Part shown: positions 32,661 through 41,390 of the stretch, piece by piece
Position numbering within the stretch: the first letter of the stretch is position 1
Layout: each line of letters opens with the position of its first letter
DNA from: an uncultured Acetatifactor sp.
GTDB lineage: Bacteria; Bacillota; Clostridia; Lachnospirales; Lachnospiraceae
Assembly (NCBI GenBank): GCA_910584865.1
Contig: CAJUCE010000004.1
Coordinates: 90,123 to 154,122 of the forward strand
Length of the DNA: 64,000 bases
Direction of reading: 5' to 3'
The notes under the pieces: generated by a model
What the model saw: only the letters and a program-made list of their open reading frames with translations
What the model was told of the DNA's origin: nothing
The model's database searches: none
Position numbers and translations under genes: made by a program

Positions 32661-33866
32661 CTACCGAACAACAATCCGCAGATCCCCGCTGACCGTAGAA
32701 ACCGTAACCGCATTCTCCCCATCGCCGTACTGGCCCCGGGCCTGGTTGCCCTTCTTATTAAAGTGAAGCACATCGTCGAAGAAAGTACTGCAAGCCCCAC
32801 TGGTGGAGTCGAAATCCAGTGTAAGGGACGCTTCTTCCGGCAGCCCCAGCCCCACTTCACCGCTGGTTGTGGACACCGCCAGATCCCCGGCAAGCGCTTC
32901 CAGAGAGATCCGCACATCCCCGGAAATCGTCCCTGCCCTGCCCCATCCGGTCCCGTTTAACAATGCCACTTCGCCGCTGGTACTCTTCACATGAAATTCG
33001 CCCTCCAACAGCTCAAGCCGTATATCCCCCGAGGTACTCTCCGCTTCAAACCGTCCCTTCCCCTCTTGGATCCGAACCTCACCGCTTGTAGTGGACAGAT
33101 TCATATCGCCCTGTATGATCCCCAGGGAAATGTCTCCGCTGGTGGTGGTTACAGCCGTCTCTCCCTGAATTCCATCCACCCGGATCTCACCGCTTGTTGA
33201 CGACACCTTTGCCGCCCCATCCACCTGTCCCAGGCTGATATTCCCGCTGGTAGTGGACACGGCAGTCTGCCCCGCCAGAGTCTCCATCCGGATATCGCCG
33301 CTGGTGGAAGAGACCTTCAGCTCCTCCGCCTGCACATTTGGAAGATATATGTCCCCGCTTGTACTGGCCACGGAAAATACTTCCCCTCCCCCAAGAGGAA
33401 TCTCGGACCGCACATCACCGCTCACCGTCCTTACATAGAGTTCCTCCAGTCCTTCCGCAAAGCCCGCGGGCAGATACACTTCCGTATAAGCATCCCATCC
33501 GCGAAGGGAGAAAAATACAAAGCGGTTCCTGTTGACCCCTTTCACCAGGATGTCCCCGCCCTCCTGTTCCACCCTGGAGATCTGCTTCTCCTCGGGTTCG
33601 AAATTCATATACTCCCGGATCACTACACTTTCCCCTTCTCCCTGGTAAAAAGTAACATCATTGAAGGTCATGCTGTAGTCGATCTTTAAACCACGGATTT
33701 CTTCCACAGGGATTTCCTTCTCCAGTACCAGATGATACTTTCCCTGGACATCCCATCCCTCTCCGCCGTTCCATCCCCTGCCATTAAGGGCGAGCACCAG
33801 AATGGCGCACAGGCAGATGCACACCCCTGTAAAAAACAAAATCCCTGCAATTTTTATCTTTCTCAT
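32661..33866 (-). CDS. DUF4097-family beta-helix protein, membrane-anchored
   Basis: 401 residues, ATG after GAAGGCAGGA. One N-terminal membrane segment (about 5-27). The rest is a long series of short repeats with the pattern STTSGDIxLG or STSGEVRI, the hallmark of DUF4097 (bactofilin- or adhesin-like right-handed beta-helix). Such proteins, often with PadR and DUF1700 partners as here, belong to envelope-stress cassettes; LiaX-type relatives bind or sense membrane damage. It is the third gene of the PadR-DUF1700-DUF4097 operon read leftward. Direct function in this organism is unknown. Confidence 0.88.
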   Translation of the reverse strand: MRKIKIAGILFFTGVCICLCAILVLALNGRGWNGGEGWDVQGKYHLVLEKEIPVEEIRGLKIDYSMTFNDVTFYQGEGESVVIREYMNFEPEEKQISRVEQEGGDILVKGVNRNRFVFFSLRGWDAYTEVYLPAGFAEGLEELYVRTVSGDVRSEIPLGGGEVFSVASTSGDIYLPNVQAEELKVSSTSGDIRMETLAGQTAVSTTSGNISLGQVDGAAKVSSTSGEIRVDGIQGETAVTTTSGDISLGIIQGDMNLSTTSGEVRIQEGKGRFEAESTSGDIRLELLEGEFHVKSTSGEVALLNGTGWGRAGTISGDVRISLEALAGDLAVSTTSGEVGLGLPEEASLTLDFDSTSGACSTFFDDVLHFNKKGNQARGQYGDGENAVTVSTVSGDLRIVVR

Positions 33867-33926
33867 ATCAATCCTGCCTTCCTAAACACTGTCCGATATG
33901 CCTGATAAGTCCCGGTCCGGAAAATC

Positions 33927-34607
33927 CTACGATTTACTCTCTGACTTCAGGCTGAAAACCAGAAACAGCACAGCCTGGGCACATCCGCCCATCAGAAAAG
34001 CGATCCAGGTCACTCCCCATTCCTGTGTCACAAAGCTGACGATAAAATATACAATCAGGGTTGCCAGCCATATGATGGCGCTGATGGAACCCTTGAGGGC
34101 CTTTTCCCGGTTTCTGGCCCTGCGTGCCTCCTGGTAGGACTCCACCATGTTCTTCTCCTTTTTGCCATAATCCGGGTACATATTGGCAGCGTACACCAAC
34201 AGGCAGGTGGGCGGAATGCACAGCAGCCCCGCCGCAATCATCCCGAACATCCCCAAATCCGGCGCACTGTAGAAATAACTCTCCGAAATGATCATCCAGG
34301 CAAACAGCACCACCCCGGCAAGAATATAGAGCCCTATGGCAGCGGCTTTGAGTATGGCCTTCTTCCTCCTGTCCTCCTCGGACAAAAACAGATCCGGCTC
34401 CTCCAGTTCATGAAACAATTCTGTCACATCCCCTATGGATGCAGTCACCATCTGCCAGGCATCCTCCTCCTGATACCCTTCCCCGATCAGATCCTGGTAT
34501 TTCTCTATGGTATTCTGCGTCATCTCCTCTTTTAAGTCCATGGCCTTTCTGGTTTTTGGTGCTCCTGCAAAAAGTCCGTCAATATGTTTTCTGATCTTTT
34601 CTTCCAT
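33927..34607 (-). CDS. DUF1700/permease-prefix membrane protein
   Basis: 226 residues, ATG after AAAAGGAGAAG. Residues 1-75 are a helical cytoplasmic domain (KAMDLKEEMTQNTIEKYQDLIGEGYQEEDAW..., SIGDVTELFHELE) characteristic of DUF1700 and of the prefix domain found before some permeases. Residues about 85-225 hold four likely membrane segments. It lies between the PadR regulator and the DUF4097 gene, the usual gene order for this cassette, and is probably an anti-sigma-like or scaffold membrane partner (inference). Confidence 0.82.
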   Translation of the reverse strand: MEEKIRKHIDGLFAGAPKTRKAMDLKEEMTQNTIEKYQDLIGEGYQEEDAWQMVTASIGDVTELFHELEEPDLFLSEEDRRKKAILKAAAIGLYILAGVVLFAWMIISESYFYSAPDLGMFGMIAAGLLCIPPTCLLVYAANMYPDYGKKEKNMVESYQEARRARNREKALKGSISAIIWLATLIVYFIVSFVTQEWGVTWIAFLMGGCAQAVLFLVFSLKSESKS

Positions 34608-34776
34608 GCTCTTCTTCTCCTTTTTCCTCTTTCCTACACAGCATAGCCTGACATGCCGTATTAGTCCGGCGTATGTATTATCCTCTCTTCTGTCCCTTTT
34701 TCCGGCTTTTCCGCATATACCGGCAAAATCCTGCCTCCCGGTTCCGGCACCGTCCTGCCCTCGCGTTCCCAGCCGT

Positions 34777-35100
34777 TCACCGTAGCAGCTGATCGATGAC
34801 AGCCTTGGCCTCCTCCCAGTCCCGCTTATACGCCCGGTAGGCCCTGCGCCCGTCTTCCGTGATAGAATAATAGCGCCGCCTGGCCCCTACCTTCTCATCA
34901 CCCCAATAAGTGCGTATATAACCTGCCTGCTCCAGTCTGCGGAATGCGGAATACAGCGTAGCCTCCTTCAGCTCGCACTGGTTGTCCGTCTTCTTCATGA
35001 TATCCTTATTGATCTGATAACCATAACTGTCCTTCTCCAGAAGATGTGCCAGGATAATGGCTTCCGTATGTCCCCGTAAAATATCGGAGGTAATTGACAT
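34777..35100 (-). CDS. PadR-family transcriptional repressor
   Basis: 107 residues from the ATG at 35100, preceded by AAAGGAGG; a longer open frame upstream covers the promoter and is not coding. The winged-helix sequence (ILAHLLEKDSYGYQINKDIM, ELKEATLYSAFRRLEQAGYI, GARRRYYSITEDGRRAYRAY) is textbook PadR. PadR proteins bind short dyads at their own promoters and are released by small ligands. The dyad at 35138-35158 overlaps its -35 box, pointing to autorepression of the three-gene cassette. Confidence 0.93.
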   Translation of the reverse strand: MSITSDILRGHTEAIILAHLLEKDSYGYQINKDIMKKTDNQCELKEATLYSAFRRLEQAGYIRTYWGDEKVGARRRYYSITEDGRRAYRAYKRDWEEAKAVIDQLLR

Positions 35101-35124
35101 AGGTTTTTCCTCCTTTCTTTTTAC

Positions 35125-35158
35125 ATCATACTGCACTATACCTCGTCTGTCAAGGTAT
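35125..35158 (-). promoter_or_regulatory. PadR operon promoter with overlapping operator dyad
   Basis: Minus strand: consensus TTGACA (35148-35153), 17-bp spacer, TATGAT (35125-35130). The inverted repeat ATACCT-N9-AGGTAT (35138-35158) covers the -35 box, where a bound repressor would block RNA polymerase. It lies 24-58 nt upstream of the padR-like start codon. Confidence 0.75.
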
Positions 35159-35239
35159 ATTTTCCTATGAAATATATTTTTTCTGAATATATTAAAATCC
35201 CCGACATCGGCAGACGGACATATCAGATTTTTCCGTAGC

Positions 35240-35440
35240 CATGTTTTGTCAGGTTCTCCGATGCCCATGTATACTCTGATCAACAAGCTTGGATTGTATA
35301 ACACCAGATGGGCCATCGTCCTGCCGGTGGGGCAGCCCCCTACTATATTATCATCACCAGAACCTTTTTAGCATCCATCCCCGACAACATAGAGTGGATG
35401 GGGCGGCGTGTTACCCGGACTTCCCTTCCACTTCAATCTT
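35240..35440 (+). pseudogene. Remnant of a sugar ABC transporter permease (LplC/MalG type), frameshifted
   Basis: One frame reads VLSGSPMPMYTLINKLGLYN then TRWAIVLP; after a one-base shift near 35325-35335 another frame continues APYYIIITRTFLASIPDNIE. Together they reproduce the periplasm-facing to membrane core of family CUT1 permeases (consensus like FSGG.IPMYLLI..LGLYNTRWAIVLP..). There is no start, and nothing recognisable before or after. The rest of the 35101-35543 gap holds two promoters. Confidence 0.8.
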
Positions 35441-35460
35441 CCCGGAATCCGGATTGATGA

Positions 35461-35489
35461 TTGCCGTAAATGATAAAGTATGATAAACT
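35461..35489 (+). promoter_or_regulatory. Promoter of the nuclease-like hypothetical gene
   Basis: TTGCCG (35461-35466), 17-bp spacer, TGATAAACT extended -10 (TAAACT 35484-35489), about 55 nt upstream of the start at 35544. Confidence 0.45.
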
Positions 35490-35543
35490 GAATCAAGAGG
35501 ATAAGACTATCCGAACTCTTGAAAGGAAATATGAAACCGCAAA

Positions 35544-36287
35544 ATGCCAGACCGGAAAGCCTTCGAAAATGCGAAACAAAAAGTGATCGGAATAGACAGA
35601 CAGCGTCTCGGCATCGGCACCCTGTCAGAGAAAACCGTTCATGCCATTCTTAAGAATTACTATGAACCGGACGAGGATCACCAGGAAATCCCCATTCAAA
35701 ATTATGTGGCAGATATCTATGCAAACGGAGAGATCATCGAGATTCAGACCAGGCAGTTCGACAAGATGCGCGGAAAACTCACTGCCTTCCTGCCCATGTA
35801 TCCGGTGACCATCGTCTACCCTATTCCCAGGGAAAAATGGCTCATCTGGATAGATGAGGAAAGCGGAGAACTGAGCAAAAAACGAAAATCGCCCCGGAAA
35901 GGCACGCCCTACACCGTCTTCCCGGAGCTGTACAAGATCAAAATGTTTCTGAAGGATCCGAACCTGCGTCTGCGCCTTGTCCTTCTGGATATGGAAGAAT
36001 ACAAGCTGCTCAACGGCAGGAGCCGGAATCGGAAAAAAGGCGCCAGCCGTTATGACTGTATTCCCACGGAGCTGGTGCAGGAAATCGAGATAGACGATCC
36101 CAGAGATTTCCTGCAGTTTGTTCCCCTTGAACTGGAGGGTGCCTTCACCTCCAAAGATTTCGCAGCTGCCGCCCATATCCCCCTGTCTCTGGCTCAGATT
36201 GTATTAAATATCCTGCTTCATATGGAGACGGTCAGCAGAGTCGGCAAAAGCGGCCGACTTTACCTTTACGAAACCATTGATATCTGA
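35544..36287 (+). CDS. Hypothetical protein, possibly restriction-endonuclease-like
   Basis: 247 residues. The GAAAGG ribosome-like site is rather far (about 15 nt) from the ATG at 35544; a nearer ATG at 35531 is in another frame. The segment IPIQNYVADIYANGEIIEIQTRQFDKM, split as an Asp in VADIY and Glu-x-Gln in EIQTR, resembles the D...ExQ/K core of PD-(D/E)XK-like folds. This is only a pattern match. The middle is basic (KKRKSPRKG, SRNRKKG) and the C-terminus (about 205-247) looks like a winged helix. No signal or membrane segments. It converges with the glycosidase gene with 4 bp between stops. Function unknown; DNA processing is a guess. Confidence 0.65.
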   Translation: MPDRKAFENAKQKVIGIDRQRLGIGTLSEKTVHAILKNYYEPDEDHQEIPIQNYVADIYANGEIIEIQTRQFDKMRGKLTAFLPMYPVTIVYPIPREKWLIWIDEESGELSKKRKSPRKGTPYTVFPELYKIKMFLKDPNLRLRLVLLDMEEYKLLNGRSRNRKKGASRYDCIPTELVQEIEIDDPRDFLQFVPLELEGAFTSKDFAAAAHIPLSLAQIVLNILLHMETVSRVGKSGRLYLYETIDI

Positions 36288-36291
36288 CCGC

Positions 36292-38442
36292 TTACATATC
36301 CTTCCCGTAGATTCCGGCCAGCCAGTAAATCACATGGGATGCAAATCCGTGATTGCAGCTGGCCGTGGGGCTGTCATGTTCCCAGAGAGTCCCCGTCCGC
36401 TGTGCCATGGCTGCAAAATATCCCCTAATATTGTCTACCACATCCTGATACTGTCCCTCTCGATACAACAGTTCAATCCGCAGATAATTTCCGATAAAAG
36501 CGTTGGCATATGCCACCTGGGGATACTTTCCGGTATGTTTCCTCTGGGGCCCGAAATCCTTGTTCAGCACCTCCCAGAGTCCGGCATCTTCCTCACAGTC
36601 GGCCGTCCCGGTGAAAAAAGCGTAATATTGACAGACTTCCGTACAGTTTCCCGGATTGATCAGCACATTCCCCTCTCTGCGCTCGTTATCCGTAAAGAAG
36701 CCGTTCTTCAGAGAGCGTTCCCGAATTGTTTCGCGAAGCTTTTTTGCCTTTTCCCGCAGACTCTCGTCCCCATACAGAGACGCCATGGCAAGCAGCATCC
36801 GCATATAGAGCATATTGGTGGGGAAATTCACATCCTGCACCACATCCTCGTCATTGGCTCTGGACCATTCCACGAAAACCCAGCCGTCAAGCCCTTCCAG
36901 AAGCCCATATTCATTTTCAAAGCGATTAAAATATGCTGCCAGCCCATAAACCTTCTGCCTCGCACGTTCAATCAGCTCCCGGTCTTTGCTTCTGTCCAAA
37001 TACTCCTCCAGCTCCAGCACAAACCACATGGCCCAGTTGGGGATAAACACCCCGTCCGCATGATCCGCAGGATAGCACATGGGAAGCATACCCCCCGGCA
37101 GATGCTCGAAATACTGCGGCAGGAGGAAATTTTCCAGGAAAGCCTTCTCCAGTACCGACTCTCCGGTAAGGACATACTCCACTCTGGCGGTAAAGAAGCT
37201 GTCACAGAGCCACCCTGCCCGCTCTCTGGAAGGACAGTCCGTAAAAATGTCCACCGCATTGGACAGATAGGATTCCTCTGCCGCCTGATAAATCCGGCGA
37301 AGGACCTGGTCCTCGGGCAGTCTGACACGGTAGGCCGTCCTCGGATGCCGGTACTGTATCATATCCATATCTTCCACCACAGCGCTGCCCTTTACCACAA
37401 TCTGTACATACTTCATGGTATAAGGTGCAAATGCCATGGTAGTATGGCTTCCGGCATCCAGCCTGTACCGGAGACAGTTCACGGAAGACATCCGCATACA
37501 GTCAAGCTTCCCATTCTCCAATATCTCATCGAATAATAGATAGACAATACACGCTTCTTCGCATTTTATCCTTGCTCTCAAGAAACCGGTGGCATTAAAA
37601 GGAAAACGGTACAGGCCATATCCGTCCTTCAGTACTAGGGGAAACATATCCCCTTCCCCTTTCGATAAAGGCACCGGACAAATACCTCCGACCTCATCTG
37701 CCAGATGTACCTCCTGCTCCTGTCTCCGATACCCGTTCATACCCGGTTTCTTCTCCCAGCTCTGCAATACCTCCTGCAATACCGGACGAAACTCTGCCTG
37801 CCCGGTCTCTTCCAAAGCCTGTACCGGCAGTCGCTCATACTCCGGCACCCTTACGCTGCGCTTTCGATAAAACCGCTCTCCCGATGCAGCTACTATAGGC
37901 TGTTCATAGCCGCCGAGCCCTTCCCAGCCGGTCTCCGTATAGAAGCCTGCTTTCTCTGCCCGCAGATCATAGCATTCCACAAATGCACGCTGGAAGCTGT
38001 ACCTGCCTACCTTCCTCACACGCTGCTTCAGATCATAGGCCTGAAGCCTGTCCCCCTGCCCCACTGCACAGGAACCGGTACCGGTGCAGCACACTGCTTC
38101 GCCGTCCCGGATAAATTCCGCCGTGACAAAGGAGGACTGATCCAATGTGTCATAGGTATTTACGTTATACCCCACAACTTCTATCACCACCACGTTCTCC
38201 TTTTCCGTCAGATAATCCCTCAGCCCTATCCGGTCCACACAGTAATAACGATGGGCTGTCCTGGCCGGTCCGGCGCATAGAAATCTGCCGTTTACCCATA
38301 GACGGAAAACAGTAGATGCCGCCAGATAAAGGCAGATATCGCCCGCCGGCAGCACAGCCCGGAATGCCAGTTCGCAGTTTTTCTCCTTCTCTCTCCCGAC
38401 AGCCCAGACTGCCTCCGCTTTGTGAAAATAAAATGCTTCCAT
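36292..38442 (-). CDS. Alpha-L-rhamnosidase-like six-hairpin glycosidase (GH78-like)
   Basis: 716 residues from the ATG at 38442 (AAAGGAG upstream). Residues about 1-170 resemble the beta-sandwich domains preceding GH78 catalytic domains (ASTVFRLWVNGRFLCAGPARTAHRYY, IEVVGYN). The C-terminal half is an (alpha/alpha)6 barrel with the GH78 signature FTDCPSRERAGWLCDSFFT. Further conserved blocks are GMLPMCYPADHADGVFIPNW, DGWVFVEWSRAND, and a late TLWEHDSPTASCNHGFAS. No signal peptide. It probably removes rhamnose or a related sugar from oligosaccharides taken up by the cell; substrate specificity within this superfamily cannot be read from the sequence. Confidence 0.85.
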   Translation of the reverse strand: MEAFYFHKAEAVWAVGREKEKNCELAFRAVLPAGDICLYLAASTVFRLWVNGRFLCAGPARTAHRYYCVDRIGLRDYLTEKENVVVIEVVGYNVNTYDTLDQSSFVTAEFIRDGEAVCCTGTGSCAVGQGDRLQAYDLKQRVRKVGRYSFQRAFVECYDLRAEKAGFYTETGWEGLGGYEQPIVAASGERFYRKRSVRVPEYERLPVQALEETGQAEFRPVLQEVLQSWEKKPGMNGYRRQEQEVHLADEVGGICPVPLSKGEGDMFPLVLKDGYGLYRFPFNATGFLRARIKCEEACIVYLLFDEILENGKLDCMRMSSVNCLRYRLDAGSHTTMAFAPYTMKYVQIVVKGSAVVEDMDMIQYRHPRTAYRVRLPEDQVLRRIYQAAEESYLSNAVDIFTDCPSRERAGWLCDSFFTARVEYVLTGESVLEKAFLENFLLPQYFEHLPGGMLPMCYPADHADGVFIPNWAMWFVLELEEYLDRSKDRELIERARQKVYGLAAYFNRFENEYGLLEGLDGWVFVEWSRANDEDVVQDVNFPTNMLYMRMLLAMASLYGDESLREKAKKLRETIRERSLKNGFFTDNERREGNVLINPGNCTEVCQYYAFFTGTADCEEDAGLWEVLNKDFGPQRKHTGKYPQVAYANAFIGNYLRIELLYREGQYQDVVDNIRGYFAAMAQRTGTLWEHDSPTASCNHGFASHVIYWLAGIYGKDM

Positions 38443-38502
38443 AGATTCTCCTTTCTCCACCCACCGTTCTCATCTAAAGCCGTACAAATTGCCTCCGAAC
38501 CC

Positions 38503-39195
38503 TCAATCCAGTCCCACAATCCCGTCCACCGGCAGGGACATAACCACTCCCTGGGCCTTGCTCTGCATGCCGCATTTCCTGCCGATCTCCTGCATGATGG
38601 CCAGCTTATCCTCCTTGGTGGCCAGGATAATGACTACTTCCCGTTCCTCCTGCACGCTGATCTTCCAGAATTTCATAGCCTCCTGGCTTCCGATACGTCG
38701 GCTGTGGAATACCGTGCCGCCGGAAGCCCCTTTGGGCCTGGCCGCATTCATCACATCCTCGCTGAATCCCTGATTAACGATCACCATGATCATGCTATAT
38801 TCGTGATCTGCCATATCCGCTTCCTTCCTCTCCGATGTTTTTCCGGTTTGTTCCGGTTCCAGATTCTCCGTCATCTGGACAAGGTGCCCGCTTCCGCCGG
38901 ACATATAGACGGTAAATGCGATACCGGTATTGGGCATTCCAAGATGCAGCTTTTTGCGCAGCTTCCGCATCATTTCATCCGCAAATACTTTCGGCATCAT
39001 GCTCATCAGGATATTCTTGTCCACCCCGTCCAACCCCAGCATGTCCATGACATCGCTGGTTGCAGTCCCCTGTGCATGAAAAATATACTGCATGGGGACA
39101 TTCCCTTCCTTAAACAATCCTGTCGCCTTGTTTACCAGCTTCGGCGTGGCAATCAGGAATAACATGCGAAAAGCAAACCTTTTATTGTCCGCCAT
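38503..39195 (-). CDS. PII-like protein, tandem domains, partner of the DUF1538 membrane protein
   Basis: 230 residues from the ATG at 39195, chosen for the GAGGAGG nine bases upstream; it overlaps the end of the DUF1538 gene by 14 bp. Two alpha-beta halves are seen: about 1-105 and 130-230. The second resembles GlnB/PII proteins (SMIMVIVNQGFSEDVMNAARPKGASGGTVFHSRRIG, where the Gly-rich stretch is the T-loop region). PII proteins bind ATP/ADP and 2-oxoglutarate and gate transporters. Overlap and order imply it regulates the neighbouring membrane protein. DUF1538-PII pairing is known; the transported substrate is not. Confidence 0.8.
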   Translation of the reverse strand: MADNKRFAFRMLFLIATPKLVNKATGLFKEGNVPMQYIFHAQGTATSDVMDMLGLDGVDKNILMSMMPKVFADEMMRKLRKKLHLGMPNTGIAFTVYMSGGSGHLVQMTENLEPEQTGKTSERKEADMADHEYSMIMVIVNQGFSEDVMNAARPKGASGGTVFHSRRIGSQEAMKFWKISVQEEREVVIILATKEDKLAIMQEIGRKCGMQSKAQGVVMSLPVDGIVGLD

Positions 39196-40726
39196 CTTCA
39201 TCGTCCTCCTCAAATTCAATGATGTCATCCATAACATCCAACGCTTCTGCCTCCTGTACAGGAGCTGTTCCGGCCAGCTTCATCTTGTACTGATATACAA
39301 TTCCCATCAGCTGTATGGCAATCAGAGGCGTCAGCGCCACCAGCGCCACCACGCCGAAGGCATCCGTCATCAGATTGCCGCCCACCGCATCACAGGCTCC
39401 GATACTCAAAGGGAGCAGAAAAGTCGTGGTCATGGGTCCGCTGGCCACGCCGCCGGAGTCAAACGCGATACCCACAAACATCTTCGGCACAAACCTTGAC
39501 AAGATCAGCGCAGCCAGGTATCCGGGTATAATGATCCAGTGAATCGGCAGTCCTGTCAGCACTCTGATCATGGACAGGCCCACACTGGCTGACACTCCCA
39601 AAGACATGCACAGATTCATGGATTTTGCGGACACGGAACCATTGGTTACTCCTTCTACCTGACGGTTCAACACCTGGATGGCAGGCTCCGCCTTGACGAT
39701 ATAGTAACCGATCAGCATGCCGATGGGCACCAGCAGCCATTTCCAGGCCTCCGCAGCAATCTCGTTTCCCAATAGAGCCCCCACCGGTGCGAAGCCCACA
39801 TTCACGCCGCAGAGAAACAGCACCAATCCTATATATGTATATGCAAAACCTACCGTCACACGCTTTACCTGTCTGCGCGGATAACGATGCGTAAGAACCT
39901 GGAAAAGAATAAACACGCCTGCAACCGGAATCAGGGAGATCAGAACCTCCCGCACATAGGGCGGCATGCTGAAGAGAAATTCTTTCACCACATCCCGGGT
40001 AGTCTGCACATGGGCAACTTCGGCCGCCGAGTAGGCAGCTTCGCTGGGACTGAAAAACATCCCCAAAATCAACACTGCCAAAATCGGTCCCACACTGGAA
40101 AGCGCTACCAGACCAAAGCTGTCGCTGGAGGCATTCCGGTCGCCGCGGACGGAGGCAAGACCCACACCCATGGCCATAATAAAGGGCACTGTCATAGGGC
40201 CCGTGGTCACACCGCCGGAATCAAACGCCACCGCCAGGAAATCCCGGGAGACGAAAAAAGACGCCACAATCAGGACTGCGTACAATCCGATCAATATGGT
40301 AGAGAGATTGATCTGGAACAATATTCTGATAATCGCCACTGCCAAAAACATGCCAACCCCAACGGCTACTGTCAAAATCAATGTCAGGTTGGGAACGGAC
40401 GGTACCTGCTCCGCAAGCACCTGCAGATCAGGCTCTGAGATGGTAATAATGGCCCCCATGGAAAAACCGATCAGAACGATCAGCGAAATATGCCTCGCTT
40501 TCGATATCTGGACACCAATACCTTCCCCCAACGGCGTCATGGACATCTCTGCCCCCAGCTGGAAAAATCCCATCCCTATCACCAGCATAATCGCTCCTAC
40601 CAGGAACATCACCATGGTTCCCAGATCCACAGGCACCAGCAAAATGCTCAACAGCAGCACGATTCCCGTTATGGGCAGCACGGCGGAGAGGGATTCCAAA
40701 ATTTTTTCTTTCAATTTTTGGTTCAT
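39182..40726 (-). CDS. DUF1538 integral membrane protein with internal duplication
   Basis: 514 residues from the ATG at 40726 (AAGAGGTG upstream; ATG 40732 is also possible). About 12 membrane segments. The protein is an internal duplication: AFDSGGVTTGPMTVPFIMA and, about 250 residues later, AFDSGGVASGPMTTTFLLP, each followed by a SD(S/A)FG(L/V)VAL helix. The matching re-entrant-looking motifs suggest an inverted or parallel two-repeat transporter fold. The gene is followed by an overlapping PII-like gene, so the transporter is probably gated by nitrogen or energy state. Substrate unknown. Confidence 0.88.
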   Translation of the reverse strand: MNQKLKEKILESLSAVLPITGIVLLLSILLVPVDLGTMVMFLVGAIMLVIGMGFFQLGAEMSMTPLGEGIGVQISKARHISLIVLIGFSMGAIITISEPDLQVLAEQVPSVPNLTLILTVAVGVGMFLAVAIIRILFQINLSTILIGLYAVLIVASFFVSRDFLAVAFDSGGVTTGPMTVPFIMAMGVGLASVRGDRNASSDSFGLVALSSVGPILAVLILGMFFSPSEAAYSAAEVAHVQTTRDVVKEFLFSMPPYVREVLISLIPVAGVFILFQVLTHRYPRRQVKRVTVGFAYTYIGLVLFLCGVNVGFAPVGALLGNEIAAEAWKWLLVPIGMLIGYYIVKAEPAIQVLNRQVEGVTNGSVSAKSMNLCMSLGVSASVGLSMIRVLTGLPIHWIIIPGYLAALILSRFVPKMFVGIAFDSGGVASGPMTTTFLLPLSIGACDAVGGNLMTDAFGVVALVALTPLIAIQLMGIVYQYKMKLAGTAPVQEAEALDVMDDIIEFEEDDEDGGQ

Positions 40727-40855
40727 CCGCATCACCTCTTTTTCGGTTTAAAAAATATATTTTCATCTGTTCTGTCAGACATTTCATTCCCTTATTCAAT
40801 ATTTCAGCTGTGCTGGGCATGCCTTGACGGACGTGCCCGGCACAGCAGGTTTCGC

Positions 40856-41203
40856 TCAGGGAAGTGCCTGTGTGGCCACAATATTGCTGCCGAAGGCATC
40901 ATCCATCAGAATATCTCCTATGGAAACCGGCGGTGTAACCGTATGTCCATTGATCAGCTGCATGCAATCCAGCATTCTGGCCTTGGGAATCGGCCGGTCC
41001 GTCTTGACGGACAGCATTCTGCCGTCCGTACAGCGCATAGTAGTGGTGAGTGTCCTCTCCGGATGGCTGATTTCCGCCTCCGCGTAGGCCGCCCCTCTTT
41101 TACAGGTATTTCCGCTGATCTCTGTTATGTTTCGTCCCTCCATTTTTACGGTAATAGAGCATCCCATGGGACATATAATGCAAGTCATATTTCGTTCTGT
41201 CAT
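40856..41203 (-). CDS. DUF1667 protein, accessory to the GlpA/GlpB-like oxidoreductase pair
   Basis: 115 residues, ATG after AATAGGAGG. The motif MTCIICPMGCSITV and the later GNTCKRGAAYAEAEISHPERTLTTT match DUF1667, a small protein with four conserved Cys that may hold an iron-sulfur or metal site. It follows a GlpA-like FAD dehydrogenase and a GlpB-like FAD protein in the known three-gene order. It probably serves as the electron-transfer or assembly subunit (inference by context and by analogy with GlpC). Confidence 0.88.
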   Translation of the reverse strand: MTERNMTCIICPMGCSITVKMEGRNITEISGNTCKRGAAYAEAEISHPERTLTTTMRCTDGRMLSVKTDRPIPKARMLDCMQLINGHTVTPPVSIGDILMDDAFGSNIVATQALP

Positions 41204-41390
41204 ATTTCCTCCTATTATAGTTCCGCATCAGCCCCGCCCAGCACCCGGACATGGGCAGAGAATTTCCTGCCGCGAAAGAAACGCGTCCGTAAATCCTCTG
41301 GGGCGCTGTGCGGGGCAGATGCTGATTTAATTTAGCTCTGTTGACATTTCTAAGCCGGACTTTTCCAGTACCGCATTCGCCATCCTGTTC

